From an uncultured Eubacteriales bacterium (lineage in GTDB: Bacteria; Bacillota; Clostridia; Oscillospirales; Oscillospiraceae), in NCBI GenBank assembly GCA_900545925.1, contig URAZ01000020.1:1-64000 (forward strand): DNA of 64,000 nucleotides, in the 5' to 3' direction. The position numbers were made by a program, and so were the translations under genes. This document shows positions 34,382 to 41,804 of this stretch, piece by piece. Position 1 is the stretch's first letter, and the number at the start of each line of letters is the position of its first letter. Under the pieces are notes generated by a model. It made no database searches. It was not told the origin of the DNA and saw only the letters and a list, made by a program, of their open reading frames with translations.

Positions 34382-35040
34382 GCAATCCACCCCTTCTGCA
34401 GCGCCGCCATGCACACCGGGCAGTGAAGTCCGGCAGCCAGCGCCTTTGCTGCCTGCTGCTCCGGCTCATTCTCGGTCTGATTGACCAGAACGCGCGTATG
34501 CAGCGCCTCCAAATTCAAAAATTTTGCCCACAATTCCGGCGTTACGGTGGTATCCTCGCTTACGTCGAGCGCCTGCGCGGCGATCGGCGCGCGGTGAACG
34601 CTTTCGCGCATCGGTCTTCCGAAGCCGGACGCGCCCGCAACCAGAATGGTCTGATTCGCCTCCGGGGGAATGACCGGCTCATGCGCCGCATGGGCCTTGA
34701 GCGGCAGGCGCTTGGAGCCGTCTGCCTCGACGATGACATAGTCGGCCAGTGCGCAGAGCGTGCGGAACGTCAGTTCCGGCGCAGAGAATTTCCCACTTTC
34801 TGAAGCAGAACCCACACAGACGCAGTGCGTGCGCGCCAATTCTGCCTCTACCTCCGCCTCAAACGGCGAAACGAGGCAGCGCATATTCTGTTCGGGATAG
34901 ATATGCGTCGTCGTACACATGATCACGCGTGCCTGCGCGGACAGTTCTTCCGCGAGGCATTCCATAAGCGTCGTCTTTCCGCCGCCGCCGATGATCGCAG
35001 TCACGCCGGGCTGGATCTCCAGCGCCTTTTGCAGCTTCAC
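34369..35040 (-). CDS. yqeC: Selenium cofactor biosynthesis protein YqeC
   Basis: The 223-residue protein has a P-loop IIGGGGKTTLMECLAEEL (about 16-33), followed by CTTTHIYP and VIVEADGSKRLPLKAHAAHEPVIP, the signature of the YqeC family. Together with YqeB and SelD it marks the selenium-dependent molybdenum hydroxylase system. The start is a GTG with a GGGAGG site about 9 bases upstream. It heads the operon and faces a divergent ModE-like gene across a 122-base intergenic region. Confidence 0.92.
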   Translation of the reverse strand: MKLQKALEIQPGVTAIIGGGGKTTLMECLAEELSAQARVIMCTTTHIYPEQNMRCLVSPFEAEVEAELARTHCVCVGSASESGKFSAPELTFRTLCALADYVIVEADGSKRLPLKAHAAHEPVIPPEANQTILVAGASGFGRPMRESVHRAPIAAQALDVSEDTTVTPELWAKFLNLEALHTRVLVNQTENEPEQQAAKALAAGLHCPVCMAALQKGWIACLC

Positions 35041-35060
35041 AGAGCATGCCTCCCTTTAGC

Positions 35061-35070
35061 GTCAGCTGAC
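35061..35070. promoter_or_regulatory. Perfect palindrome GTCAGCTGAC in the yqeC leader
   Basis: A 10-base perfect palindrome lies between the yqeC -10 element and its ribosome site. Its position would let a dimeric repressor block the operon. It is a candidate operator, perhaps for the divergent ModE-like protein, on position only. Confidence 0.4.
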
Positions 35071-35082
35071 ACTGTTATATAA

Positions 35083-35111
35083 GCATAGCATTCGCGCGCT
35101 TCCGCGTCAAG
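35083..35111 (-). promoter_or_regulatory. Probable sigma-A promoter of the yqeC operon
   Basis: Read on the minus strand, TTGACG is followed after 17 bases by TATGCT, about 40 bases before the yqeC start codon. Confidence 0.65.
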
Positions 35112-35126
35112 AATATCGGAATATTA

Positions 35127-35156
35127 TTGACAATGACGAATACGGCGTGGTAAGAT
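35127..35156 (+). promoter_or_regulatory. Probable sigma-A promoter of the ModE-like gene
   Basis: TTGACA (35127-35132) and TAAGAT (35151-35156), 18-base spacer. The ATG lies only 7 bases after the -10, so the transcript would begin at or next to the start codon and lack a leader. Confidence 0.6.
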
Positions 35157-35162
35157 TCTGAT

Positions 35163-35516
35163 ATGGAACAAACTTTCAGACCCGTCCTGACCATTCGGAT
35201 TTTCGGCGAGGAAAAGTGCTTCGGCCCCGGCGTGGCAGTCCTGCTGCGCAAGGTGCGTGAACTGCATTCCCTGCGCGCAGCGGCCATGTCCATCGGCATG
35301 GCATACTCGAAGGCATGGACGATTCTTAAAAACGCGCAGCAGTCACTGGGCTTCAAGCTGCTCGATTCCACAACCGGCGGAAAACACGGAGGAGGTGCCC
35401 GTCTCACGCCGGAGGGCGAAACTCTGCTTGACGCTTACGACCGCTACTGTACAGCGCTCCGCGCTCACGCGCAGACGCTGTTCAACGAAACCTTTGACGG
35501 CATTCTGCCGCTCTGA
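35163..35516 (+). CDS. ModE N-terminal-like winged-helix DNA-binding protein
   Basis: The 117-residue protein matches the DNA-binding domain of ModE: TIRIFGEEKCFGPGVAVLLRKV (about 10-31), then the helix-turn-helix SLRAAAMSIGMAYSKAWTILKNA (about 36-58) and the wing GGKHGGGARLTPEGE. The molybdate-binding MOP domains of full ModE are missing, as in many LysR-like short forms. It probably senses or reports molybdenum status through another partner. It lies between a selenium-molybdenum hydroxylase operon and a class II aldolase gene that starts 24 bases downstream. No ribosome site precedes its ATG. Confidence 0.85.
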   Translation: MEQTFRPVLTIRIFGEEKCFGPGVAVLLRKVRELHSLRAAAMSIGMAYSKAWTILKNAQQSLGFKLLDSTTGGKHGGGARLTPEGETLLDAYDRYCTALRAHAQTLFNETFDGILPL

Positions 35517-35540
35517 CTTTTTTGATTGGGAGGTCATCTT

Positions 35541-36833
35541 TTGAACATTCAATATATCCATCCGGCCGACCAGCTTGTCATGTTCATGCAGCGCATCTAT
35601 GACAAGGGCCTGACCACCATGTCCGGCGGCAATCTTTCTATCCGCGACACACAGGGCAACATCTGGATCACCCCGGCCGGCATCGACAAAGGGACGCTCA
35701 CCCGCAAGGACATCATCTGCGTCCACCCGGACGGAAGCTGCGAAGGTCCGCACAAGCCCTCGTCCGAGTTGCCGTTCCACGAATCGGTCTACCGCATGCG
35801 CCCGGACCTGAATGCCGTGCTGCATACGCACCCGCCCGCGCTTGTGGCGTTCTCCATCGTCCGCAAGCTGCCGGATCTCGATTTGATCCCGTCCGTGCGC
35901 CATATCTGCGAACAGATGAAGATTGCAAAATACGCCATTCCCGGCAGCGAGGCGCTTGGCGCGGAGATCGGCAAGGTCTTTGCGCAGGGCTGCGACGCGG
36001 CACTGCTGGAAAACCACGGCGTCTGCATCGGCGCGCCGGATATGTTCACGGCATTCCAGCGCTTTGAAACGCTCAATTATACCGCGACACTTGAGGTGCT
36101 GGCAAGCAAGCTTGGGAAGATTCATTCTCTGCCGGAGAATGCCTATCATATGAGCGAGACAAACGCGCATACCAAGCTGGACGATTTCATTCCCCGTTCG
36201 CACACCTCGGAGGAGTTGGCTGCCCGCCGCGACATGATCACGCTCATTCACCGCTCGTACAAAATGGGGCTGTTTACCGCCACGCACGGCACCTATTCCG
36301 TCCGCTTGTCTGACGGCAGCTTCCTCATTACGCCATTTGGCTTTGACCGCGCGTATCTGGAAGAGGACGACCTTGTCCGCGTCAAGGGCGGCATGAAGGA
36401 ACTCGGCAAGACGCCGTCCCGCGCCGTGCTGCTGCACCAGAAAATCTATGAGCAGCATCCCGATGTCGGCGCGATCCTGCTGGCCCATCCGGTCCACGCC
36501 ATGGCTTTTGCCGTGACCGATGCAGCGTTCGATGCACGCACCATCCCGGAAAGCTATATCCTCCTCCGCGACGTCAAAACGCTGCCGTATGAGGAGATCT
36601 ACCGGGAGCCGGATAAAATGGCGGCGGAGTTTGACGTATCTCACCCGGTCGCCATCGTGGAAAACGATTGCGTAATCGTCACCGGCAACTCGCTCCTGCA
36701 GGCCTTCGACCGGCTTGAGGTCATGGAGTTGACAGCCAATTCTATCCTCGATTCCCAGAGCCTCGGCAGCATCGTCCACATCAGCGACAGCGAGATCGCC
36801 GATCTCAAAACTGCATTCCATCTGGAAGATTGA
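35541..36833 (+). CDS. Tandem class II aldolase/adducin-family protein
   Basis: The 430-residue protein consists of two class II aldolase domains. The first (about 5-205) keeps the metal site: PSSELPFHESVY (Glu), VLHTHPPALVAF (His pair) and ALLENHGVCIG (third His). The second (about 225-425) has the same fold but reads PSRAVLLHQKIY, LLAHPVHAMAF and VENDCVIVTG, so the Glu and at least two ligand histidines are altered. I use the TTG at 35541 as start because a GGGAGGT site lies 6 bases before it; the TTG at 35526 precedes that site. Class II aldolases act on phosphorylated sugars such as fuculose 1-phosphate; substrate here is unknown. Confidence 0.85.
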   Translation: MNIQYIHPADQLVMFMQRIYDKGLTTMSGGNLSIRDTQGNIWITPAGIDKGTLTRKDIICVHPDGSCEGPHKPSSELPFHESVYRMRPDLNAVLHTHPPALVAFSIVRKLPDLDLIPSVRHICEQMKIAKYAIPGSEALGAEIGKVFAQGCDAALLENHGVCIGAPDMFTAFQRFETLNYTATLEVLASKLGKIHSLPENAYHMSETNAHTKLDDFIPRSHTSEELAARRDMITLIHRSYKMGLFTATHGTYSVRLSDGSFLITPFGFDRAYLEEDDLVRVKGGMKELGKTPSRAVLLHQKIYEQHPDVGAILLAHPVHAMAFAVTDAAFDARTIPESYILLRDVKTLPYEEIYREPDKMAAEFDVSHPVAIVENDCVIVTGNSLLQAFDRLEVMELTANSILDSQSLGSIVHISDSEIADLKTAFHLED

Positions 36834-36865
36834 CATCGCTTCCATCGCACATATATGCACAGACT

Positions 36866-36898
36866 CAGACGCCCGGCTGATTTACAGCCGGGCGTCTG
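36866..36898. terminator. Strong hairpin between the aldolase gene and the exported small protein
   Basis: A perfect 14-bp stem CAGACGCCCGGCTG (36866-36879) with CAGCCGGGCGTCTG (36885-36898), loop of five. It sits between converging genes, but neither strand has a good T run after it. Confidence 0.6.
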
Positions 36899-36928
36899 GG
36901 CACTATCAGGAATGGCAGCGGCGGAAGA

Positions 36929-37417
36929 TCACCAGCAGCTTGCTTTACAGGTGCTGCTGACCCACCAGTAAGGGGAATTGATCCAGTACTGGAACCTGCT
37001 GTTGCTTGACAGCCATGTGGTCATCGAATTATACGATACCGTGATCTGATAGTTCGTATTTCTGTCCAGGTTCAGTTTGATTGACGAACTTGACCAGTTC
37101 TTTGTCGTTACCCGGTTGGTATCCATGTTTTTAATTTTAATGGTGTAGTTCGGATACATACTGGCCGTTTTGGTGACCCAGCGGAACCAACTCATCTTCT
37201 GATAGGAATACTTACATTTGTTCTGCCGCAGCGTGATGGATTCAGAGCCCGGGCGGCTCCAGTTTGCCGTTGTCCTGACATAGATCGTTCTCGAATTCGT
37301 GCTGCCGGATGTCGCAGCACTGGCCGTTACGCTCATCATGGAAATGCAGGTGACCAGAATCAGGAATACTACGATTGCACGTTTTAAATTGTTCTGTTTT
37401 TTCATTGTTTCATTCAT
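36929..37417 (-). CDS. Small exported protein, unknown
   Basis: The product has 162 residues and a clear signal peptide: basic start, hydrophobic core VVFLILVTCISMMSV, cleavage after ASAA at about residue 36. The mature part is rich in Ser, Thr, Asn, Trp and Tyr and low in acidic residues, with only a few cysteines (one in the middle, two near the C-terminus). The pattern suggests a small beta-rich secreted domain. I do not recognise the family. The start (MNETMKKQ) is preceded by AAGGAAAG. Its low-GC, Asn/Ser-rich composition differs from its neighbours and may point to transfer. Confidence 0.65.
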   Translation of the reverse strand: MNETMKKQNNLKRAIVVFLILVTCISMMSVTASAATSGSTNSRTIYVRTTANWSRPGSESITLRQNKCKYSYQKMSWFRWVTKTASMYPNYTIKIKNMDTNRVTTKNWSSSSIKLNLDRNTNYQITVSYNSMTTWLSSNSRFQYWINSPYWWVSSTCKASCW

Positions 37418-37512
37418 TCTTTCCTTTTCCGTGAAGTCCATTGTTTTTCGCTATACGCGTTTGTATGCAATGTGTAGCTGCATCCGCCTCCCTTCGTCTG
37501 TCCGCTGCAGGC

Positions 37513-38355
37513 TTACCGCAGCGCGCTGTAGATCGTCCAGAAGTTTGTGCTGGCGGAATACTGCTCGATTGCTCTGGCAGAGTTTGCTGCTGCCGCGCTG
37601 TTTGCTGCGGTCCGCTCGGAGGCGTCTGCCGAGCGTTCTGCTGCGGCTGCCGTGCGTTCGGCGGCGCTGGCGGAGCGTTCCGACGCGCTGGCGGCTCTTG
37701 TGGCCTGATACTCCAGACGGCAGCGATGCAGATACTGGTCGTATTCACGCAGCGCCTCTTTCATGCTGTCAGCCTGTCCGTTCCGGATGTAATACTGGAA
37801 CATGGCGACAGCCTCCGGATAGAAGTAATCCTCAGGAATGTGGTTCTTCGCGTAGATGCCGCGGTCAGATTCCAGAACCGCTGTGATCTGACGGAAGTCT
37901 GCCTGGATTCTGCTGTCCAGCAGATCCGCATCGCGCATAAAGTCCGCCTGCTCCTGCGCCCGCGCTTTCTTGACGACCCGTGACCGGATCAGAAGGATGC
38001 TGACAAACGGGACAGTCGGAACAAGAATAAACGTCAAATAAATGGTGCCCTGGTCCGTTACTCTGAATATCGACAAAACAACCGGCGCGCCAAACAGGCC
38101 AAAGACAAGCAGCGAGAGGACGGAAAGCGTCGTCAGCATTGTCGCCTTTCCCGGAATGACTGTGGAAATCTTTTTCCGCAGCTGTTCGCTCTCGGCCTTC
38201 ATCCGGTCGATCTCCTCTATTTTGCCAAACACGCTGTCAACGACAGCCTTGCTCTTTGCCAGACTGTCCAGAAGCTGCGCTCTAATATCAGCGGCGCCTG
38301 CCTGTGTACGAACCGCATTCTCATAAGCATTCACGTTTGTCAGTGTCGTTTCCAT
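37513..38355 (-). CDS. Membrane protein with coiled-coil and Ala/Ser/Glu/Arg repeat tail
   Basis: The 280-residue protein has an N-terminal cytoplasmic coiled coil (about 20-65, KIEEIDRMKAESEQLRKKI). Two transmembrane helices lie at about 73-93 and 103-122, followed by a soluble helical region. A repeated tail from about 228 is made of seven-residue units of the type SASERSA and ASERTAA. The tail looks like a coiled-coil zipper. No known domain is recognised. Such proteins can be toxin delivery or membrane-shaping components, but no neighbour supports a specific role. Confidence 0.65.
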   Translation of the reverse strand: METTLTNVNAYENAVRTQAGAADIRAQLLDSLAKSKAVVDSVFGKIEEIDRMKAESEQLRKKISTVIPGKATMLTTLSVLSLLVFGLFGAPVVLSIFRVTDQGTIYLTFILVPTVPFVSILLIRSRVVKKARAQEQADFMRDADLLDSRIQADFRQITAVLESDRGIYAKNHIPEDYFYPEAVAMFQYYIRNGQADSMKEALREYDQYLHRCRLEYQATRAASASERSASAAERTAAAAERSADASERTAANSAAAANSARAIEQYSASTNFWTIYSALR

Positions 38356-38576
38356 GTTTTTTCTCTCCCTCGTTTTTTGTTTCCCTTGGTGTGTTTATAC
38401 TCTAACACAGAAACCCAAGTTTGAACGAAAACGCCGACGAATGACACACTTGCCGCGACGAACGGTATCCGCCGCCCACAAACATCTCGCATGGGCCGGA
38501 TAAACTGCGTACAGCGCAGAAAAAACGGCATGACCGGAGGATAGCAGCGCATAAGACAGGTTTCACATTTTAAGAG

Positions 38577-38614
38577 AGAACAGCGTGGCGAAAGTCACGC
38601 TGTTCTGCTTTTTG
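38577..38614. terminator. Hairpin at the end of the recombinase remnant
   Basis: Stem AGAACAGCGTG (38577-38587) with CACGCTGTTCT (38596-38606), with TTTTT after it on the plus strand. It overlaps the last codons of the recombinase remnant. Confidence 0.6.
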
Positions 38615-39335
38615 CTGCGTGGTTGACCATCTCGGAAAGAATGCTCTTGGGCAGAAAACCGATACAGGCAAGGCTGATATTCACATCCTGCATTCGATGT
38701 CCGCTGCTCTTGTCGGGAGCGCAGACATACATCTTGTTCACAAACTCATGCAGCACGGCGGGCGTCAGTTCCCGCAAGTCTGGATATTTCTTTGCCCGGG
38801 GAATGAACTGCTCAATGCTGTCAGCCTCGTCTTCCTGCCGGGCAATCTCCTGCTCCAAGAACTGCATTTTCTCCGCCAGTTCGGCCTGTTCATTCTCATA
38901 ATTGGCGGACAGCTTTTCAAACCGGCTGTCATTGATTTTGCCGGAGATGTTATCCTCATAGAGCCGCTTGAACAGCCGTTCTAGTTCTTCCATCCTGCAC
39001 TGTGCCTGCGTGCGTTATCTGCGTTTTGCGGCAAAATCCTCCCTGCGTTTTGCTCCCAGCTTATCACGGAACAGGTCTTCACAATCGGAGATATGCCAAA
39101 GCAGGATTTGCAGACGCTTCCATACACCCTTTTCCAAAATACCCGCAAGGATGAAATGCGTTTCGCACATGTCTTTTCCCTTCTTGCGGGAGGTGGAGCA
39201 GACAAAATGATCCTGCCATTCTTCAAAGTTCTGCATGGTGCAGTAGTACAGCTTTTCTCCGCAGTCAGCACAACAGGCGACGCCGGAAAAGAGATTGTTC
39301 TTGCTGGTTGGCACTGGGCAATATGCCGGGATTCA
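38595..39335 (-). pseudogene. C-terminal remnant of a large serine recombinase
   Basis: Two reading frames together give the C-terminal half of a Tn4451/TnpX-like site-specific recombinase. The upstream piece (39015-39335) has the zinc-ribbon segment SGVACCADCGEKLYYC followed by FVCSTSRKKGKDMCETHFI. The downstream piece (38595-38993) has the coiled coil LERLFKRLYEDNISGKINDSRFEKLSANYENEQAEL and a DUF4368-type end. A frameshift near 38990-39015 breaks the frame, and an in-frame stop at about 39333 cuts off everything upstream. The catalytic serine domain is absent. It is a dead trace of an integrated mobile element. Confidence 0.85.
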
Positions 39336-39633
39336 TAGGCAGATTACGGGCAGTTCGCCGGGTGGCACAGCCGTCCGTGCAGGGCTTCTGTTCATGCGGC
39401 ATTCGGAAGACATCACTTCGTCAGCGGCTCCACAGCACAGCTACATTATTTACTTGATGGCAGCCTATCAGAAACATACGTTCGAGTCAATAACAAGCAA
39501 ATCTGGTGCATACCCACACCGAAAAACAGAGCGTTTCGACTGTCTGCCGAAACGCTCTGATTTCATTTTTGGGATAGTCCCAAACCCTTATCATCAAAGA
39601 TTCAAACATACGAAAATCATTCTAATGGCGTTT
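39336..39633. other. Intergenic stretch with a terminator and no recognisable gene
   Basis: About 300 bases between the recombinase remnant and the AraC-type gene. It holds one strong hairpin (listed separately) and otherwise nothing I can assign. It is probably eroded mobile-element DNA. Confidence 0.5.
39527..39569. terminator. Terminator downstream of the AraC-type gene
   Basis: Stem CAGAGCGTTTCG (39527-39538) with CGAAACGCTCTG (39548-39559). ATTTCATTTTT follows on the plus strand and TTTTTCGG on the minus strand. Confidence 0.8.
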
Positions 39634-40278
39634 CTACCGCACTGTATTTCTGTACTCATTTACTGTCTGTCCCGTCCAAACCGTGAACGCTCGCAGGAAC
39701 GACCCACTCTCCTGATACCCCAGCAGGAACGCAATGTCCTCGGTGGTCATATCGGTGTTGGCAAGGTAAGTTCTTGCCAGCAGTTCCCGTGTATGGTTGA
39801 GCTGCTTCTGGAAGTTGGTATCTTCCTCTTGCAGCTTGCGCTGTAACGAGCGCTTGCTGTAGCCCAGCTTCTTTGCCACATCGTCGATGGTGCATTCTCC
39901 GCTGGGCAGCAACTCCATCAAAGCGCTGCGGACACGGGCGGCGCAGCTATCATCCGTCTCCATCATCGACATGCGGCGCTTCAACTCCGGCTCAAAGAAC
40001 TCCCACATGGACTCGTTGCGGCTGCAATATGCCGCAAAAATGGGCGGTGAAAATGCTTCGATACCTTCCGACGCCGCCAAACGAATCAGCGTCTGCTCGT
40101 CCGGTGAAAGAGCATCAATAGCCCCCATAAAGCGGAAGTATTCCTCCGCCGTCAGACTGGGCGTCTGCCGTGCAAACAGGTCCTCCGGCAGCATCGCTTT
40201 TTTCAGCACTTCATCCATCGAAAAGCCCATTCCCGAAAGATAAGTGCCATAGTTTTTGTCAATCAAAAAGTGCTTCAA
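39634..40278 (-). CDS. AraC-family regulator with probable internal deletion
   Basis: The 214-residue protein starts like an Arabinose_bd-type AraC regulator (LIDKNYGTYLSGMGFSMDEV, then LIRLAASEGIEAFSPPIFAAYCSRN). It jumps directly to the end of that domain (ESMWEFFEPELKRRM). The complete two-part AraC DNA-binding domain follows: IDDVAKKLGYSKRSLQRKLQE and TTEDIAFLLGYQESGSFLRAF. Relatives are about 320-330 residues long, so roughly 110 residues of the ligand domain are missing in frame, with the join at about residue 90. DNA binding may survive without ligand control. It lies next to a truncated short-chain dehydrogenase, its usual partner gene. Confidence 0.8.
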   Translation of the reverse strand: MKHFLIDKNYGTYLSGMGFSMDEVLKKAMLPEDLFARQTPSLTAEEYFRFMGAIDALSPDEQTLIRLAASEGIEAFSPPIFAAYCSRNESMWEFFEPELKRRMSMMETDDSCAARVRSALMELLPSGECTIDDVAKKLGYSKRSLQRKLQEEDTNFQKQLNHTRELLARTYLANTDMTTEDIAFLLGYQESGSFLRAFTVWTGQTVNEYRNTVR

Positions 40279-40290
40279 AATACCACTCCG

Positions 40291-40613
40291 TCAGCTAAAG
40301 TTTTTGATGACCCAATCAAACACCCGGTCTCCAAAAATCTTGTGTGTCCAGACCATCGGCTTTGCGCCAAAAGCGATCAGATAACGGGTACGGGGGCGGC
40401 GCTTGGTCACCGCTTTACGGATAGTCTTTGCAATCAGTTCCGGCTTGGACAGCATATTGCCGCCGTAATTTTTAATCATACCGTCAGCAGCTTTGTTCGC
40501 CATTTCTGCATACGCGCCGCTTGCCGAAGTTTTTTTCAGATTCTCGGCAGCGATGATGCCCCAATCGGTCTTGATGCCGCCCGGCTCCACCACGATCACG
40601 TCAATGCCGAAGG
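40291..40613 (-). pseudogene. Short-chain dehydrogenase, N-terminus lost
   Basis: About 106 residues of the C-terminal part of an SDR enzyme remain, starting FGIDVIVVEPGGIKTDW (the loop after the last core strand) and ending in the helical tail. A TGA codon lies directly upstream in frame (about 40611-40613). The cofactor site and the Ser-Tyr-Lys catalytic residues are absent, so it cannot be active. It lies 12 bases upstream of the AraC-type gene. Confidence 0.8.
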
Positions 40614-40670
40614 GTCACACCAAAACAAATATCATAGAACGCCATCATTCCAGCAATTCACGCCATCCTC

Positions 40671-40698
40671 ATTATATCGGAAAATGCGGACAATTCAA
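40671..40698 (-). promoter_or_regulatory. Promoter-like pair facing the truncated dehydrogenase
   Basis: On the minus strand TTGAAT (40698-40693) and TATAAT (40676-40671) are spaced by 16 bases. They direct transcription into the headless dehydrogenase and the AraC-type gene. Confidence 0.6.
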
Positions 40699-40900
40699 GG
40701 AGTACGGCAACAAAAGCGGCATCTCGGCAAGAAGGTAAAGGATGGACATCTATTTGCCAAATACGGTGAGTTCAATATCGCGCAGGAAAGTACACGCCTG
40801 ATCCGCTTTGTGCCGCCTCTAGACGGAACAATCCTTCATTTTCTGTCCTAAATCGTACACAAATCCATCCTATCCATCTGCAAAGCCAAACGCAAAAGGA

Positions 40901-40935
40901 AAAGGGTATGTACCATTAAGGCACATACCCTTTTT
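40901..40935. terminator. Terminator after the cytidylate-kinase-like gene
   Basis: Stem AAAGGGTATGT (40901-40911) with ACATACCCTTT (40923-40933). On the minus strand TTTTCCTTTTG follows, consistent with ending the kinase gene; T runs on the plus strand as well. Confidence 0.8.
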
Positions 40936-41030
40936 GACAGCAACCCTTGTCCGGCAACTGCCATAGTATTTGTTTCTCAACACCTGTTTTATGGACAGCT
41001 GCCCGAGTCACTCTATTTTTTATGAACAGG

Positions 41031-41639
41031 TCACTTCATCTGCGCAATATCACAGACAATTTCGACACATTTGTCAACGCCGAGCGTGCCGCTGTCGAGG
41101 CAGACGTCGTAATTTTCGGCCTCGCCCCAGTTGCGGTTGGTGTAGTGCTTGTAATAGACCTTGCGCTTGCTGTCCTTCTCCTGCAGGCGTTTTTCCATGG
41201 GTTTGCTCGTCTCGCCGTAGCGCTCGCGCACGCGGGCAGCACGGTGGGCCATGTCGGAGTGGACGAAAATGTGCAGGCAGTCCGGCTGATCCTTCAGGAT
41301 GAAGTCCGCGCAGCGGCCAACGATGACGCACGGGCCCTTGCTGGCAAGATCACGGATGACGTTCGTCTGGCAGACGTAGAGTTTATCCGACACGGACATG
41401 GTATCGACCAGACCCATCGGGTGCGAGGAGACGGCAATATTAAACAGGAAGCTGCTGGTAACAGAGGCGTATTCACCGATCTCCTCGATGAACTCATGCG
41501 AGAAGCCGCTTTCCTTGGCGACCTTATCGACCAGTTCCTTGTCATAATAGGGGATGCCGAGCCTCTCGGCCACCGCCTTACCGATGCTTCGTCCGCCGCT
41601 ACCAAACTGGCGGCTGATGGTGATGACCTTATTTGTCAT
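41031..41639 (-). CDS. Cytidylate kinase-like family protein
   Basis: The 202-residue protein begins VITISRQFGSGGRSIGKAVAERLGIPYYDKEL, a P-loop and lid start of the cytidylate kinase-like (AAA/CMP-kinase related) family. It continues with GPCVIVGRCADFIL and ends with an all-helical lid region. Housekeeping Cmk is a different, shorter lineage; this clostridial group probably phosphorylates a nucleotide or other small molecule, exact substrate unknown. A GGGGGAG site precedes the ATG, and a consensus promoter lies just upstream, so it is a single-gene unit. Confidence 0.85.
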   Translation of the reverse strand: MTNKVITISRQFGSGGRSIGKAVAERLGIPYYDKELVDKVAKESGFSHEFIEEIGEYASVTSSFLFNIAVSSHPMGLVDTMSVSDKLYVCQTNVIRDLASKGPCVIVGRCADFILKDQPDCLHIFVHSDMAHRAARVRERYGETSKPMEKRLQEKDSKRKVYYKHYTNRNWGEAENYDVCLDSGTLGVDKCVEIVCDIAQMK

Positions 41640-41668
41640 AAGAACTCCCCCTTTATTTTGATAACTCC

Positions 41669-41697
41669 ATTATACACCAAAACGGGCGCGTTGACAA
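41669..41697 (-). promoter_or_regulatory. Sigma-A promoter of the cytidylate-kinase-like gene
   Basis: On the minus strand TTGTCA (41697-41692) and TATAAT (41674-41669) with a 17-base spacer, about 30 bases before the start. Confidence 0.8.
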
Positions 41698-41804
41698 ATA
41701 TAAATTTTTATGTACATCAACAGTTTTCGCGGCATGCGGTGTTTTTACAGTCATTCACGGTGAATCCAGCGAAGCAGTTTGACTTACCTCCGGGATACAG
41801 CTTT

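Larger units (their letters stand above)
40614..41030. other. Eroded intergenic stretch with a promoter and a terminator
   Basis: About 417 bases with no recognisable gene. A minus-strand promoter-like pair lies at 40671-40698 and a terminator at 40901-40935, both listed separately. A short plus-strand open stretch near 40690-40851 resembles no family I know. Confidence 0.5.
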
